A stretch of DNA of 64,000 nucleotides, from contig CAZBST010000001.1 in the NCBI GenBank assembly GCA_964494805.1, positions 434,001 through 498,000 of the forward strand, given 5' to 3'. The notes under the pieces are model-generated. The model was not told the origin of the DNA, made no database searches, and worked only from the letters and a program-made list of their open reading frames with translations. The DNA is from CAIYOL01 sp964494805 (lineage in GTDB: Bacteria > Planctomycetota > Phycisphaerae > Sedimentisphaerales > Anaerobacaceae). Shown here in pieces: positions 41,954-50,811 of the stretch; positions within the stretch are counted from its first letter, which is position 1, and each line of letters opens with the position of its first letter. Position numbers and translations under genes: made by a program.

Positions 41954-42973
41954 ATGAGCTGTAAACTTAATAATGATGATGACTCTTTGACAGCAAGAGC
42001 ATATTGCCGGGGAAAGTATTGGCCGGTGTTCGTTTGTGCAGTTCTGTTTTTAACCGCCGGCCGTGCAAACCCCGCAAAAAATAAGGCATCAATGGTACCC
42101 ACCTCGCCTGTAGCAGAAACTTCTAACGAGGCAAATCAGGCAAACGATTCGAACCAGCCGGGCAATTCCCTTAAATCTGCCGGGGTTGGTATTGCCAACC
42201 TTCCGGGTAAGATTATCAAAGATTCAAAAGAAGGTTTGGCTGACGTGTCTGAAACATCCGCGTATGTTCTGGAAGCCGCTGTAGGCGATATTAACAATTG
42301 GCCCAAGAGGATTATCCAGGATTCAAAAGAAAGCTTTTTGAGGGCGGATAATCTTTCCATTATCCTGTTGGCTGGTGGTGCGAGTGTTGCACTGCACAGT
42401 AGCGGCGCCGATGATAAGGTCGCCGACAATTTCGAAGACCACCACATCTTCCACGGCTTTACTGATGAGAGTCTTAACGTAATCGGCCATCCGTGGACAC
42501 AGTTTGGGGCTTCAGCTCTTTGGTATGCGGTTAGCAAAAAGAACAACGATGATTTTAACAAGGAGCGTGCGAAGTCGATGATAGCGGCGCTGGCGGTGAC
42601 AAACGTGGCAACATTTAGTCTGAAAGCTATCAGGCACAACGATTCTCCGAACGGAAAGGACTGGGCCTGGCCGAGCGGTCATACCGCAAGTTCTTTTACG
42701 GTCGCTTCGATGCTGGATGAATTTTACGGCCCAAAGGTCGGACTTCCTGCATACGCACTTGCTTCACTTGTGGCATACAGGATGGTCGACACAGGCGACC
42801 ACTGGACCAGCGACGTCGTCTTTGGCGCAGCTATCGGCTGGGTCGTTGGACATACCTTCGGGGAAAAACAGAAACAGATTGAGATTGCCGGATTCAAAGT
42901 GCTACCTTACACCGCTTGCGTCCCGGCAAACAACGATACGGTAGTAGGCGTCAATCTGGTAAAGAGATTTTAG
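41954..42973 (+). CDS. PAP2-superfamily membrane-associated phosphatase
   Basis: 339 residues with an N-terminal hydrophobic segment (about 22-38) that may be a signal or anchor. A Ser/Asn-rich spacer (about 40-75) and the repeated motif KIIKDSKEG/RIIQDSKES precede the PAP2 domain (about 130-320). The conserved PSGHT is present (about 240). The third motif reads YRMVDTGDHWTSD, close to SRxxxxxHxxxD but with one extra residue, and the first motif (KAIRHNDSP) departs from KxxxxxxRP. Members remove phosphate from lipids such as phosphatidate or undecaprenyl diphosphate; substrate and activity are uncertain. It is downstream of guaA in the same direction. Confidence 0.78.
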   Translation: MSCKLNNDDDSLTARAYCRGKYWPVFVCAVLFLTAGRANPAKNKASMVPTSPVAETSNEANQANDSNQPGNSLKSAGVGIANLPGKIIKDSKEGLADVSETSAYVLEAAVGDINNWPKRIIQDSKESFLRADNLSIILLAGGASVALHSSGADDKVADNFEDHHIFHGFTDESLNVIGHPWTQFGASALWYAVSKKNNDDFNKERAKSMIAALAVTNVATFSLKAIRHNDSPNGKDWAWPSGHTASSFTVASMLDEFYGPKVGLPAYALASLVAYRMVDTGDHWTSDVVFGAAIGWVVGHTFGEKQKQIEIAGFKVLPYTACVPANNDTVVGVNLVKRF

Positions 42974-43102
42974 TATAAATCCCACCACTCCTGTCCTGCG
43001 GACATTGGCTGCACTTCATAAATATGATTTGAAAATTTATTATTTAGGTGTAGACTATCCGATTGTATTAAGAATGCGCTTGTTGATTGGCAGGTAAAAA
43101 TT

Positions 43103-44323
43103 ATGGCAGAGTTTAAGATTGAGCCGGCACAGAGAATTACGCGTTTGCCGCCATACCTGTTCGGGCGATTAAACGCCCTGAAATTGGCCAAGCGCCAGCA
43201 GGGTGCTGATATTATCGACCTTGGGATGGGCAATCCCTCCGATGGCGCGCCGCAAATTGTGATTGACAAACTATGCGAAGCGGCCCATGACCCCCGCAAC
43301 CACCGATACAGCGCATCAAAAGGCATTAAGAATTTGCGAGGCGAGATTGCCAAAAAATATGCCCGGCTCTGGAATGTGCAGCTGAACCCGGAAACCGAAG
43401 TGCTGGCCTGCATCGGCTCAAAAGAGGGGTTCAGCCATTTGTGCCTGGCAATGCTGGGGCCCGGCGATACTACAATTGTTCCCGACCCTGCTTTTCCCAT
43501 ACATAATTACGCCGTAGCTATGGCTGGGGCAAATGTGATAACGGTGCCTCTGGGCAATGATGAAAAGTTTCTAAAGAACGTTGCAGAGGTAGTGGAGCAT
43601 CTGTATCCAAAGCCGAAATTGCTTATTCTCAATTTTCCTCATAACCCGACCGCAATGACCGTCGATGAGGGCTTTTTTGAGCCGGTTGTCGATTTAGCAA
43701 AACGATTCGGCATAGCTGTCATTCACGATTTTGCCTACGGCGAAACCTGCTTCGACGGCTATAAAGCGCCGAGTTTTCTTTCTGTCAAAGGAGCAAAAGA
43801 TGTCGGCGTCGAGTTTATTACACTGAGTAAGCCCTATAATATGGCTGGTTTCCGAATCGGTTTTGCTGCGGGTAATAAAGATATGATTGATTACCTCGCA
43901 ACGATAAAGGGCTACTATGACTATGGCATATTCCAGGCCGTCCAAATTGCCGGAATCATCGCACTTCGAGAGTGTGACAAGGACATTATCGCTCAAAACC
44001 AAAAATACCAATCCAGGCGTGATGTCGTCTGCGACGGGCTTAACAGAATCGGCTGGGAAGTTCAGAAACCACGTGCCACGATGTTTGTATGGGCAAAGGT
44101 GCCTCAGGAACACTCCAAAGGTAAGGGTAGTATCGATTATGCTATGGACCTTATGGAGTATGCTGAGGTTGCAATTGCACCGGGCAGGGCTTTCGGAGAA
44201 AACGGAGAAGATTATATGCGCATAGCTCTTGTCGAAAACGAGCAGCGTATCCGCCAGGCGATTCGCAACATCAGCAGATTCATCCGTGAAAAGCCCGTAA
44301 GAAAAACAAACAAGAAAAGCTAA
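43103..44323 (+). CDS. Class I/II aminotransferase, AlaC/DapL-like
   Basis: 406 residues, a fold-type I PLP enzyme. It opens with RITRLPPYLFGRLNALK, then IIDLGMGNPSDG, HRYSASKGIKNLRGEIAKKY, VPDPAFPIH, LNFPHNPTA and TLSKPYNMAGFR with the PLP lysine K243, and the terminal-substrate Arg region YMRIALVENEQRIRQA. These residues are typical of the alanine aminotransferase AlaC (YfdZ) and of related aspartate or LL-diaminopimelate enzymes. AlaC is preferred because of the N-terminus; substrate cannot be fixed by eye. No partner gene is seen. Confidence 0.88.
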   Translation: MAEFKIEPAQRITRLPPYLFGRLNALKLAKRQQGADIIDLGMGNPSDGAPQIVIDKLCEAAHDPRNHRYSASKGIKNLRGEIAKKYARLWNVQLNPETEVLACIGSKEGFSHLCLAMLGPGDTTIVPDPAFPIHNYAVAMAGANVITVPLGNDEKFLKNVAEVVEHLYPKPKLLILNFPHNPTAMTVDEGFFEPVVDLAKRFGIAVIHDFAYGETCFDGYKAPSFLSVKGAKDVGVEFITLSKPYNMAGFRIGFAAGNKDMIDYLATIKGYYDYGIFQAVQIAGIIALRECDKDIIAQNQKYQSRRDVVCDGLNRIGWEVQKPRATMFVWAKVPQEHSKGKGSIDYAMDLMEYAEVAIAPGRAFGENGEDYMRIALVENEQRIRQAIRNISRFIREKPVRKTNKKS

Positions 44324-44868
44324 ACGCCGAAACGAATAAGTGGCAGTATGAGTATTTTGAAAAAATTTTTCACTCCTTCTCCCCCTATAAAATTGCCCTT
44401 TTTAGCCCTTTTAAGCAGTATTTCAAGCTAGTTAGCGCCGGCTTGTTAGCCATCGTCAAAAATTTTTTAAAAAAACCCTTGACTTTTGATTGCTAATCTG
44501 GTTAAATAGCACCATCAGTCGATGCCAGCTTAGGGGGTAGCGAGAGAACTCACCAAAAATTGTTGTGTGGTTATTTTTTGCTAGTATTTGTTTTGTGTAA
44601 GGACACACACCTTTAAACGGGGGTAGGGAAAACTCACAGATGTAAGCGTTTGTTTTTGTAGGGTAGTTTAGCTGTGATTTATACAGCAGGCAGCGCCGTA
44701 ATGCATCTTGACGATTGGCGCACCAACTAAACTCTCCAAAGGGGGCGAAAGAAAACTCACAGGGGCAAGAAAATTCATTGTGTAAAGACGTGAAAGATTT
44801 GGGCTCAGAGTAAATACACCTTTGTTGAAAGAGATGGATTTTTTGTTCTTGGAGGCAAGTAGAAAAGA
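44324..44868 (+). promoter_or_regulatory. Long structured leader of the second PEP-CTERM gene run
   Basis: No gene is seen in 545 bases. A promoter at 44479-44507 would give a leader of about 355 bases. It holds three related G-rich boxes (44533-44553, 44619-44637, 44741-44760) of the form GGGGG(T/C)...GAAAACTCAC, and a predicted three-way junction closed by AGTTTAG (44665-44671) and CTAAACT (44727-44733), with CTGT/ACAG and GCGCC/GGCGC hairpins inside. Confidence 0.6.
44479..44507 (+). promoter_or_regulatory. Sigma-70 promoter of the second PEP-CTERM run
   Basis: TTGACT (44479-44484), a 17-base spacer and TTAAAT (44502-44507). Confidence 0.55.
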
Positions 44869-45597
44869 ATGAGATTGAAAATGGAACTTGGCCTTTTAAC
44901 TTTGTGTTTAGTGCTTGTTTTATCCGCTTCGGTGCAGGCTGTTTCTATGGAACTGATAGATTTAAGAGACCCCTGCCATCCAGTCTCGTCGGGCTGGGCG
45001 TTTGTGGTAAAGTCGGATTTGGTAGAAGGAGGGCAGATATCTTGGCCCTTGGTTTACGGTGTTACCGGTGATGTGGTTACGATTCAGATTGACAAGGTTT
45101 TCAATCGTCCGTTTTCGCAGGATGGCTTCAATTATCCGATTATTGTTGAGTTTGAGAAGCTTGCTACTAATGCCGTTTCAAAAATCATTATTCAAGATGA
45201 GCGAGTTATAAATGAGACGGGTACAGAATGGTCCGATTACCATATGCATTTGATAGTTGACGCATTAGCTCCACAGGCTGGTTTTGATCCGGCCTTCACT
45301 CCTGATGGTGACCAGCTTGAGAATGTCAGTTATACCTTAAATTATGGCTACAACGGCTTACCTATTGAGTTGCATTTCAGAGATGCCAACAGCGTTGGTG
45401 TACTGCCATCTCCGCCAGGGGAAAATTGGTTCCAGCCGGGATATTATGGTGGTCAGATTGTAATTGTGACCAATCCTCAACTAGAAGTCGGTGAACATTT
45501 TGGCCTAAAAGAGATTCCTACTATTCCCGAGCCGGCGACAATCGTAATGCTTGGTCTTGGTACGTTGAGTTTGCTTTGCAGGAAACACAAAGCGTAA
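44869..45597 (+). CDS. PEP-CTERM sorting-domain protein
   Basis: 242 residues: signal peptide (1-24, ending SVQA), a beta body (WPLVYGVTGDVVTIQIDKVFN; FEKLATNAVSKIIIQDERVINETGT) and the tail IPEPATIVMLGLGTLSLLCRKHK. The body is shaped like a single immunoglobulin-type or choice-of-anchor domain. GGAGG lies about 13 bases before the ATG, longer than usual. It is the first gene of the plus-strand run. Confidence 0.86.
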   Translation: MRLKMELGLLTLCLVLVLSASVQAVSMELIDLRDPCHPVSSGWAFVVKSDLVEGGQISWPLVYGVTGDVVTIQIDKVFNRPFSQDGFNYPIIVEFEKLATNAVSKIIIQDERVINETGTEWSDYHMHLIVDALAPQAGFDPAFTPDGDQLENVSYTLNYGYNGLPIELHFRDANSVGVLPSPPGENWFQPGYYGGQIVIVTNPQLEVGEHFGLKEIPTIPEPATIVMLGLGTLSLLCRKHKA

Positions 45598-45683
45598 GGC
45601 GTAATGTAATTAAATGTTTTGAAGTACGGGGTAATGTGCTTCGTACTTCATGGTTTTAAATTAAAAAGGGAGGGACATTGTAT

Positions 45684-46286
45684 ATGTTAAAGAAAGTTTT
45701 GATAAATTTGTTGGTTGCGTTTGTTGTCATACTGTCGTGCGGTTTGACACCAGCAGCCGCTGTGGTGACCATTGCCACCTTCGCCGACCCGGCAGCGGAC
45801 GGAAGCACGCCGTTGTTCACGGTCGATTTGGTTGGCGACCTCATTACCGGTGGCTGGGATGGACTGACCCTGGAGATTCCCTATTCTGGGAATACTTACA
45901 ACGATGTTTTGTTCACGATGACTGATGTTACCTACTTGGGCGGCCTCAGCGGCGGTGACACTGGTGGTGGAACGATCAAGTTCTTCGGAGTTGATCCAAT
46001 AAATCCACTAATCCAAATCGATTTTGATTCGGCGCACGTGACGCCCTTCGGTTTTGGGGCGATGCTTTACTTCGATAATGTGACCATCAGCGGTTCGGAA
46101 ATTGGTGGTTCCCTGGGTGGCGGATCTTTTGCGTTCGGCTTTGGTAATCAGACACCATTGAGCGGTGATTGGAATAATGGTTACACGGCGACAGCATCAT
46201 TTACGTCGTCAGCCATTCCTGAGCCGGCAACAATCATATTGCTTGGCACAGCGGGCATCTGGGTTTTTAGACGCAAAAAAGCATAA
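45684..46286 (+). CDS. PEP-CTERM sorting-domain protein
   Basis: 200 residues from the ATG at 45684, which lies about 8-10 bases after GGGAGGGA; a TTG two codons earlier was not chosen. Signal peptide (1-25), a Gly-rich beta body (DPAADGSTPLFTVDLVGDLITGGWDGLTLEIP; GGSLGGGSFAFGFGNQ) and the tail IPEPATIILLGTAGIWVFRRKK. The tail belongs to a different subtype, with LLGTAGIWxF instead of LLGLGALSLL, shared with the next gene. Confidence 0.87.
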   Translation: MLKKVLINLLVAFVVILSCGLTPAAAVVTIATFADPAADGSTPLFTVDLVGDLITGGWDGLTLEIPYSGNTYNDVLFTMTDVTYLGGLSGGDTGGGTIKFFGVDPINPLIQIDFDSAHVTPFGFGAMLYFDNVTISGSEIGGSLGGGSFAFGFGNQTPLSGDWNNGYTATASFTSSAIPEPATIILLGTAGIWVFRRKKA

Positions 46287-46326
46287 AGACTTATTGTAAA
46301 AACGTATTCTTGAAGGAAGAACAAGA

Positions 46327-46878
46327 ATGAAAAAGTCAGGGATAATCTGCATATTGATGGTGTTAGTGGTTGCTTTTGGTTCAACTGAAAAAGCCGCAGG
46401 TGTAAATCCGGCAGAGTGGGATTTCTCTTTGGAAACCACTGGGAGCGATGCTTCTTGGACCTCACTGACAAATGTTGATACAGGTTATCCGCAATACGAT
46501 TACGTCTGGGAACTAACTTACGCAGATGTTAATGTAAGTAACACTTGGATCAGCGTTCTGGGATATATAGTCCCTTCAAGTGGCTCTGGCTCTGCAAGTG
46601 GTCTTCCCTTCGAGATATTGGATCAGGATTATTTAGGGCCGGGGATGTTTGGGGGTCATGTTCATTCCTACGTCGATGGATCGGGTTTTGGGCATGTTGA
46701 TATTACCAACGTATACCTCGGCACTAGCCCTTACATCGTGGATAGTTTTCGATGTGGCGGCACTTTAGATGTTACCGGAATTCCTGAGCCGGCAACAATC
46801 GTATTGCTTGGCACGGCGGGTATCTGGATTTTTACCCGGAAAAAGCAGCAGTTTTTAGGAGGTTGTAGAAGTAAATAA
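46327..46878 (+). CDS. PEP-CTERM sorting-domain protein
   Basis: 183 residues: signal peptide (1-25), a body with NPAEWDFSLETTGSDASW and HVHSYVDGSGFGHVDITNVYL, and the tail IPEPATIVLLGTAGIWIFTRKK. The LLGTAGIW subtype matches the gene at 45684 and indicates close relationship. The C-terminus carries an extra dozen residues after the basic stretch (QQFLGGCRSK). Function unknown. Confidence 0.86.
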   Translation: MKKSGIICILMVLVVAFGSTEKAAGVNPAEWDFSLETTGSDASWTSLTNVDTGYPQYDYVWELTYADVNVSNTWISVLGYIVPSSGSGSASGLPFEILDQDYLGPGMFGGHVHSYVDGSGFGHVDITNVYLGTSPYIVDSFRCGGTLDVTGIPEPATIVLLGTAGIWIFTRKKQQFLGGCRSK

Positions 46879-46986
46879 CGGCGTTTTTTTGCTTGAATCT
46901 CTAATTGGTAAAATTGGGGAAATAGGCAAATTAAGCGAAACTAAATTAGGAAACAAAGTATTTTTTGTATAAGGAGCTAAAGGGCT

Positions 46987-47676
46987 ATGGGGATGAAGAA
47001 AATCAAGTTATTAAGTTTGTTGCTTGTTGCAGTATTATTTGTGCAGAATGCAGATGCGGTGTTGACGTACCTGCCGTATAGCTCACACTATCAGGGTACT
47101 TCGTATTTCGATTACGGCGACACCGGTGTGAAAGGACGTGTAGAATTTGCCGTTTATGACACGTTGGGACCATACGGAAACGAATGGACAGACGCTACCG
47201 GCTTTGACGCACCCGGGGATGGCCGATACATTTACGCCTATCAGATTTTCAACGATATCGACAGTGCCGCTACAATTGAGGGTTTTACTCTGTGGGCCGA
47301 TGACTACCATGTGCTGGATATCATCGGTATGGGTGAGCAGGACCCTCAAGAGGGAGACTATCTTCTCTTAGGACTCGATTTTGTGGAACCAACCGGCTCG
47401 GGCACCAGTAATGGCGGGGTACAAGCATGGTGGGAATTCGATAATGGGCTTTTCGTCGCCGGTGAGGATTCGTGGTTTTTGATATTCAGCAGCGCTAACA
47501 ACTGGACTGCAGGTAGCTACTATATAGGGCCTATCAGCAGCGTGCCTCCCGTTCCTAACCCGGAACCTTGCACGTTAGCTTTACTCGGCCTCGGCAGTGC
47601 AATACTTTTTACAAAACGAAAAAACTCCGTTGTCAAGATGGCTCACACTATTAATTCGCGCGGAGTCCATTCGTAA
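46987..47676 (+). CDS. PEP-CTERM-type protein with a variant tail
   Basis: 229 residues: signal peptide (1-26, ending NADA), a beta body with YSSHYQGTSYFDYGDTGVKGRVEFAVYD and YIYAYQIFNDIDSAATIEGFTLW, and the tail NPEPCTLALLGLGSAILFTKRK. PEPCT is a less usual sorting motif. About 20 residues follow the basic stretch. The YIYAYQIFN pattern is common in short PEP-CTERM proteins. AAGGAG precedes the start. Confidence 0.84.
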   Translation: MGMKKIKLLSLLLVAVLFVQNADAVLTYLPYSSHYQGTSYFDYGDTGVKGRVEFAVYDTLGPYGNEWTDATGFDAPGDGRYIYAYQIFNDIDSAATIEGFTLWADDYHVLDIIGMGEQDPQEGDYLLLGLDFVEPTGSGTSNGGVQAWWEFDNGLFVAGEDSWFLIFSSANNWTAGSYYIGPISSVPPVPNPEPCTLALLGLGSAILFTKRKNSVVKMAHTINSRGVHS

Positions 47677-47708
47677 TTAATTAAATTCGTAACAGGGGGG
47701 GATGATAG

Positions 47709-48353
47709 ATGAAACAGAATCGTTCAATATTCGTTGGATGGCAGGGTGTAATATTAGCTCTTGCGGCTCTGTTATATGGCTTGCTTGAGCCTGCATATTG
47801 CCAGTATAATGCTTCGCCGCTTTCGGCAGGCAACACTGTGCTTTTGATGCAGCAACCGGATTCTCGCGCTGGCGCAGTGACTCCGGATGTGGGGGTTCAT
47901 TACTTTGGCCTCGATACAGAGGTTCTTTTGACCGCCGTCCCGAAACCAGGTTATTACTTCGTCTACTGGATAGGCGATGTCAGTGACCCGACGGCAGTCA
48001 GTACCCTTATATATATGAATGCACCGAAAATCGTTGTTGCCGTCTTTGCGCGGTCTGAATTTGAGTTTTTGGCTTATGAAACGATGACACTTGGTGGCTT
48101 CGGCGGGCTGCGTCCAAGTACTGCCGATTATAGTAATCAAGGGTATACAGGAGGTGGAGAAATACCTCCACCACCGCCGCCTCCACCGCCGCCTCCACCA
48201 CCACCGCCTCCACCACCGCCTCCACCGTCGGATGAGTTTCCAGCTCCGCCTCCGCCGGAAGATGAGTTTCCAGTCCCGACACCGGAGCCGGCAACCGTGA
48301 TATTGTTGGGGCTGGGCAGTTTGTTGCTTGTCAAGTACAGAACAAAGAATTGA
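47709..48353 (+). CDS. PEP-CTERM protein with a 21-residue polyproline run
   Basis: 214 residues: signal segment (about 12-31), a divergent InlB B-repeat-like domain (about 60-115; LLTAVPKPGYYFVYWIGDVSDPTAVSTL), a linker and then 21 consecutive Pro codons (about 152-172; using CCT, CCA and CCG), a second short Pro/acidic stretch, and the tail TPEPATVILLGLGSLLLVKYRTK. The Pro run should form a stiff polyproline II stalk between the domain and the sorting tail. Translation should depend strongly on EF-P, whose gene at 9721 has an atypical tip. Confidence 0.88.
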   Translation: MKQNRSIFVGWQGVILALAALLYGLLEPAYCQYNASPLSAGNTVLLMQQPDSRAGAVTPDVGVHYFGLDTEVLLTAVPKPGYYFVYWIGDVSDPTAVSTLIYMNAPKIVVAVFARSEFEFLAYETMTLGGFGGLRPSTADYSNQGYTGGGEIPPPPPPPPPPPPPPPPPPPPPSDEFPAPPPPEDEFPVPTPEPATVILLGLGSLLLVKYRTKN

Positions 48354-48378
48354 AATTATCTGTTGGGGAGAAGTTAGG

Positions 48379-50283
48379 ATGAATAATATTAGAATGAAAA
48401 AGCTGATTTCAGTCTTTATAATATGGCTGTTTTTAGTCGTCCCCTGTTGGGCGGAAGCACCCACTGTTGAATTGAAAACCAACTTTGGTGATATTGTAGT
48501 CGAACTTTTTGACGCCAACGCACCGGTAACAGTGGCAAACTTCCTGATGTATGTAAAATCGGGCTTCTATGATGGCCTGATATTTCACCGTGTAGTCGAT
48601 GGTTTCGTGATACAGGGCGGCGGCTTTAATGCAAATCTGGACAGCCGGGACCCCTGCGAACCCATAATCAGCGAAAGCAACAATGGACTTAGTAATCTTC
48701 GCTGTACCCTCGCAATGGCAAGGTCGCAGGACGCAAACTCTGCTACTTCTCAGTTCTATATAAACGTTGAGGACAACAATGATACCCTGGATTGGAAGGA
48801 CCCCAATGACCGAGTGGACCCCAATGATGCCAATGATGTGGGATACTGCGTCTTTGGCCGGGTCATAAGCGATATGAATGTTGTGGACAGAATTGCTCAT
48901 TTGCCCACCGAATACATTAGCGAGGCATTTAAGAATGTCCCGCGCCCGCCGGGACCGGTCATTATATATAGTGCTAAAATCCTTGGTGACCTTTATGAGA
49001 ACTCCGGCGTGGATTTCAAAGACTATGCCGTCTTTGCCAATCAGTGGCTGGACAGCGACAACTCCGACCTGCTTGAAGTTACCGCCTCGGATGCTAATGC
49101 AGGCGACTGGTTTGGTTACTCCGTTGCTGTCGATGCCAACCATGCTATTATCGGCGCACCTTGGATTAATGACTACACCGGTGCCGCATATATTTTCGAA
49201 TATAATGATGGTATCTGGACCCAGCAGGCCAAGCTTACCTCTGCTGAAAGTGAAGCTGGTGATTACTTTGGCGCTTCTGTTTCTATCAGCGCAAATCACG
49301 CAATTGTCGGTGCCGTTGGTGATGATGACTATATGGGCGCTGCATATATTTTCGAATATAAGGATAGCAACTGGACACCGCAGTCAAAGCTGATTGCATC
49401 TGATGACGACATCGCAGACCGGTTCGGCCAGTCCGTTTCTATCAGCGGCGATTGTGCCGTCGTAGGGGCCTGGCTCAATGATGCAAGTGGAATAAACGCC
49501 GGCTCGGCTTATATATTCTATCGCAACGAGGGTGACGCAAACAACTGGGGCCAGCAAGCCAGACTGGATGCCGCCGATGCCGCAAATCAGGACAGGTTTG
49601 GCTATTCTGTTTCTATCAATGGAGAATATATCATCGTAGGAGCAATTGGAGATGACAGCTACAAAGGCTCGGCCTATATATTCAGGTATAAAGATTCTGC
49701 CTGGACACAACAGGCAAAGCTGATGGCTGGTGACGGTGCTGCATCAGATAAATTCGGCACTTCTGTTTCCACCGATGGGTACTATGCGATTGTAGGGGCC
49801 CGGTTGAAAGATGAAAGCGATGCCGGCGCAGCATATATATTTGCCCCTAACGAGGTCGACCCCAATAACTGGGACCAGAAGGCAAAGCTGACCGCCTCTG
49901 ATGCTGCAGCCAATGATTATTTCGGCTGTTCGGTTGCTATTGGCGAAGGTCACGCCCTCGTGGGCGCCTATGCCAACGATGACAGCGGCAGCAGCTCCGG
50001 CTCTGCTTATATATTTGGACCTAACGAAATCAATCCGGATAATTGGGACCAGTTGGCAAAGCTAACCGCCTCTGATGCCAATGCTGGTGATTATTTTGGC
50101 TTCTCCGTAGCTGTCGGTATCGGCCGACGAGCCATTGTCGGAGCGCAAGGTAATGATGACAACGGCGACGACTCCGGCTCGGCTTATATATTTAATTTAT
50201 GTCCCGATGCTGACCTCGACGGTGATTGCAGTGTAACCTTGAACGACTTGGCTATCCTTACGGATAACTGGCTTTTGCACTGA
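48379..50283 (+). CDS. Secreted cyclophilin-type peptidyl-prolyl isomerase fused to FG-GAP repeats and dockerin-like ends
   Basis: 634 residues from the ATG at 48379, set by GGGGAG at 48365-48370; a longer frame to 48328 overlaps the previous gene. Signal peptide (1-25), cyclophilin PPIase domain (about 30-205; VELKTNFGDIVVELF, LIFHRVVDGFVIQGG, TSQFYINV), a dockerin-like half (GVDFKDYAVFANQWLD, about 210-230), seven FG-GAP-like repeats of roughly 50-60 residues (each with FGxSVSI and AYIF; about 235-600), and a terminal dockerin-like half (DADLDGDCSVTLNDLAIL). FG-GAP repeats should fold as a beta-propeller. Probably surface or extracellular. It has no PEP-CTERM tail. Confidence 0.9.
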   Translation: MNNIRMKKLISVFIIWLFLVVPCWAEAPTVELKTNFGDIVVELFDANAPVTVANFLMYVKSGFYDGLIFHRVVDGFVIQGGGFNANLDSRDPCEPIISESNNGLSNLRCTLAMARSQDANSATSQFYINVEDNNDTLDWKDPNDRVDPNDANDVGYCVFGRVISDMNVVDRIAHLPTEYISEAFKNVPRPPGPVIIYSAKILGDLYENSGVDFKDYAVFANQWLDSDNSDLLEVTASDANAGDWFGYSVAVDANHAIIGAPWINDYTGAAYIFEYNDGIWTQQAKLTSAESEAGDYFGASVSISANHAIVGAVGDDDYMGAAYIFEYKDSNWTPQSKLIASDDDIADRFGQSVSISGDCAVVGAWLNDASGINAGSAYIFYRNEGDANNWGQQARLDAADAANQDRFGYSVSINGEYIIVGAIGDDSYKGSAYIFRYKDSAWTQQAKLMAGDGAASDKFGTSVSTDGYYAIVGARLKDESDAGAAYIFAPNEVDPNNWDQKAKLTASDAAANDYFGCSVAIGEGHALVGAYANDDSGSSSGSAYIFGPNEINPDNWDQLAKLTASDANAGDYFGFSVAVGIGRRAIVGAQGNDDNGDDSGSAYIFNLCPDADLDGDCSVTLNDLAILTDNWLLH

Positions 50284-50385
50284 CCAACATTTGTAAAGGG
50301 ACCCCACTAAGGGGCAACCCAAGCAGCTATTGAATTTGTCCCCCCGCTTCTTTAGTGGTTGACACAACAACGCTAAAGGAGAATA

Positions 50386-50419
50386 AAGCCGGAAGAGCAA
50401 TCTTCTTCCGGCTTTTTTT
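50386..50419 (+). terminator. Intrinsic terminator after the cyclophilin/FG-GAP gene
   Basis: AAGCCGGAAGA (50386-50396) pairs with TCTTCCGGCTT (50404-50414) along 11 bp with a 7-base loop, followed by a run of T. It separates two converging genes. Confidence 0.88.
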
Positions 50420-50486
50420 ATAGTTTCACTGTCCTTCATCGACTTTTGCAGAGAACAATCCACCTCGCTAATGGCTAAGCCGTCGG

Positions 50487-50807
50487 TTATGATTTTCTGA
50501 ACACTGCGACGACGTTTTCGACCTCAACCACGAACAGACGGTTATCGCCTTCGAAGTCAACCGGTATGGCGCCTTTGGGATTGAACAGCACCTTGTCATA
50601 TTGACGCAGCGGTATGTCTGGTGAGTTTTCGACCTCAGTGGAGATTGATACGATTCGGCCGGTTATCGTGGGAATTTCTATATTGTCAGGTAGCTTGATT
50701 CCGCCTTTGGTTTCTTTCTTGTCCTGGTCCTTGCGAATCAGCACGCGTTTGCCTATCGGCTCGACCGTCTCAAACGTCTCTACTTTGATTTGCTCTTTCT
50801 TAGCCAT
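50487..50807 (-). CDS. groES: Co-chaperonin GroES (Cpn10), stand-alone
   Basis: 106 residues. GroES caps the GroEL folding chamber. The beta-barrel opens with VEPIGKRVLIRKDQDKKETKGGIKLPDN, including the mobile loop, and continues with GRIVSIS and DKVLFNPKGAIPVDF. groEL is not next to it. There is no clear Shine-Dalgarno; a palindrome at 50812-50826 lies right before the start codon. The protein is divergent from standard GroES, so it may be a specialised paralogue. Confidence 0.82.
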   Translation of the reverse strand: MAKKEQIKVETFETVEPIGKRVLIRKDQDKKETKGGIKLPDNIEIPTITGRIVSISTEVENSPDIPLRQYDKVLFNPKGAIPVDFEGDNRLFVVEVENVVAVFRKS

Positions 50808-50811
50808 TTTG

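Noticed and set aside
48137..48334. Glycine-rich minus-strand frame opposite the polyproline gene
   Set aside because: It is only the complement of the proline codons.
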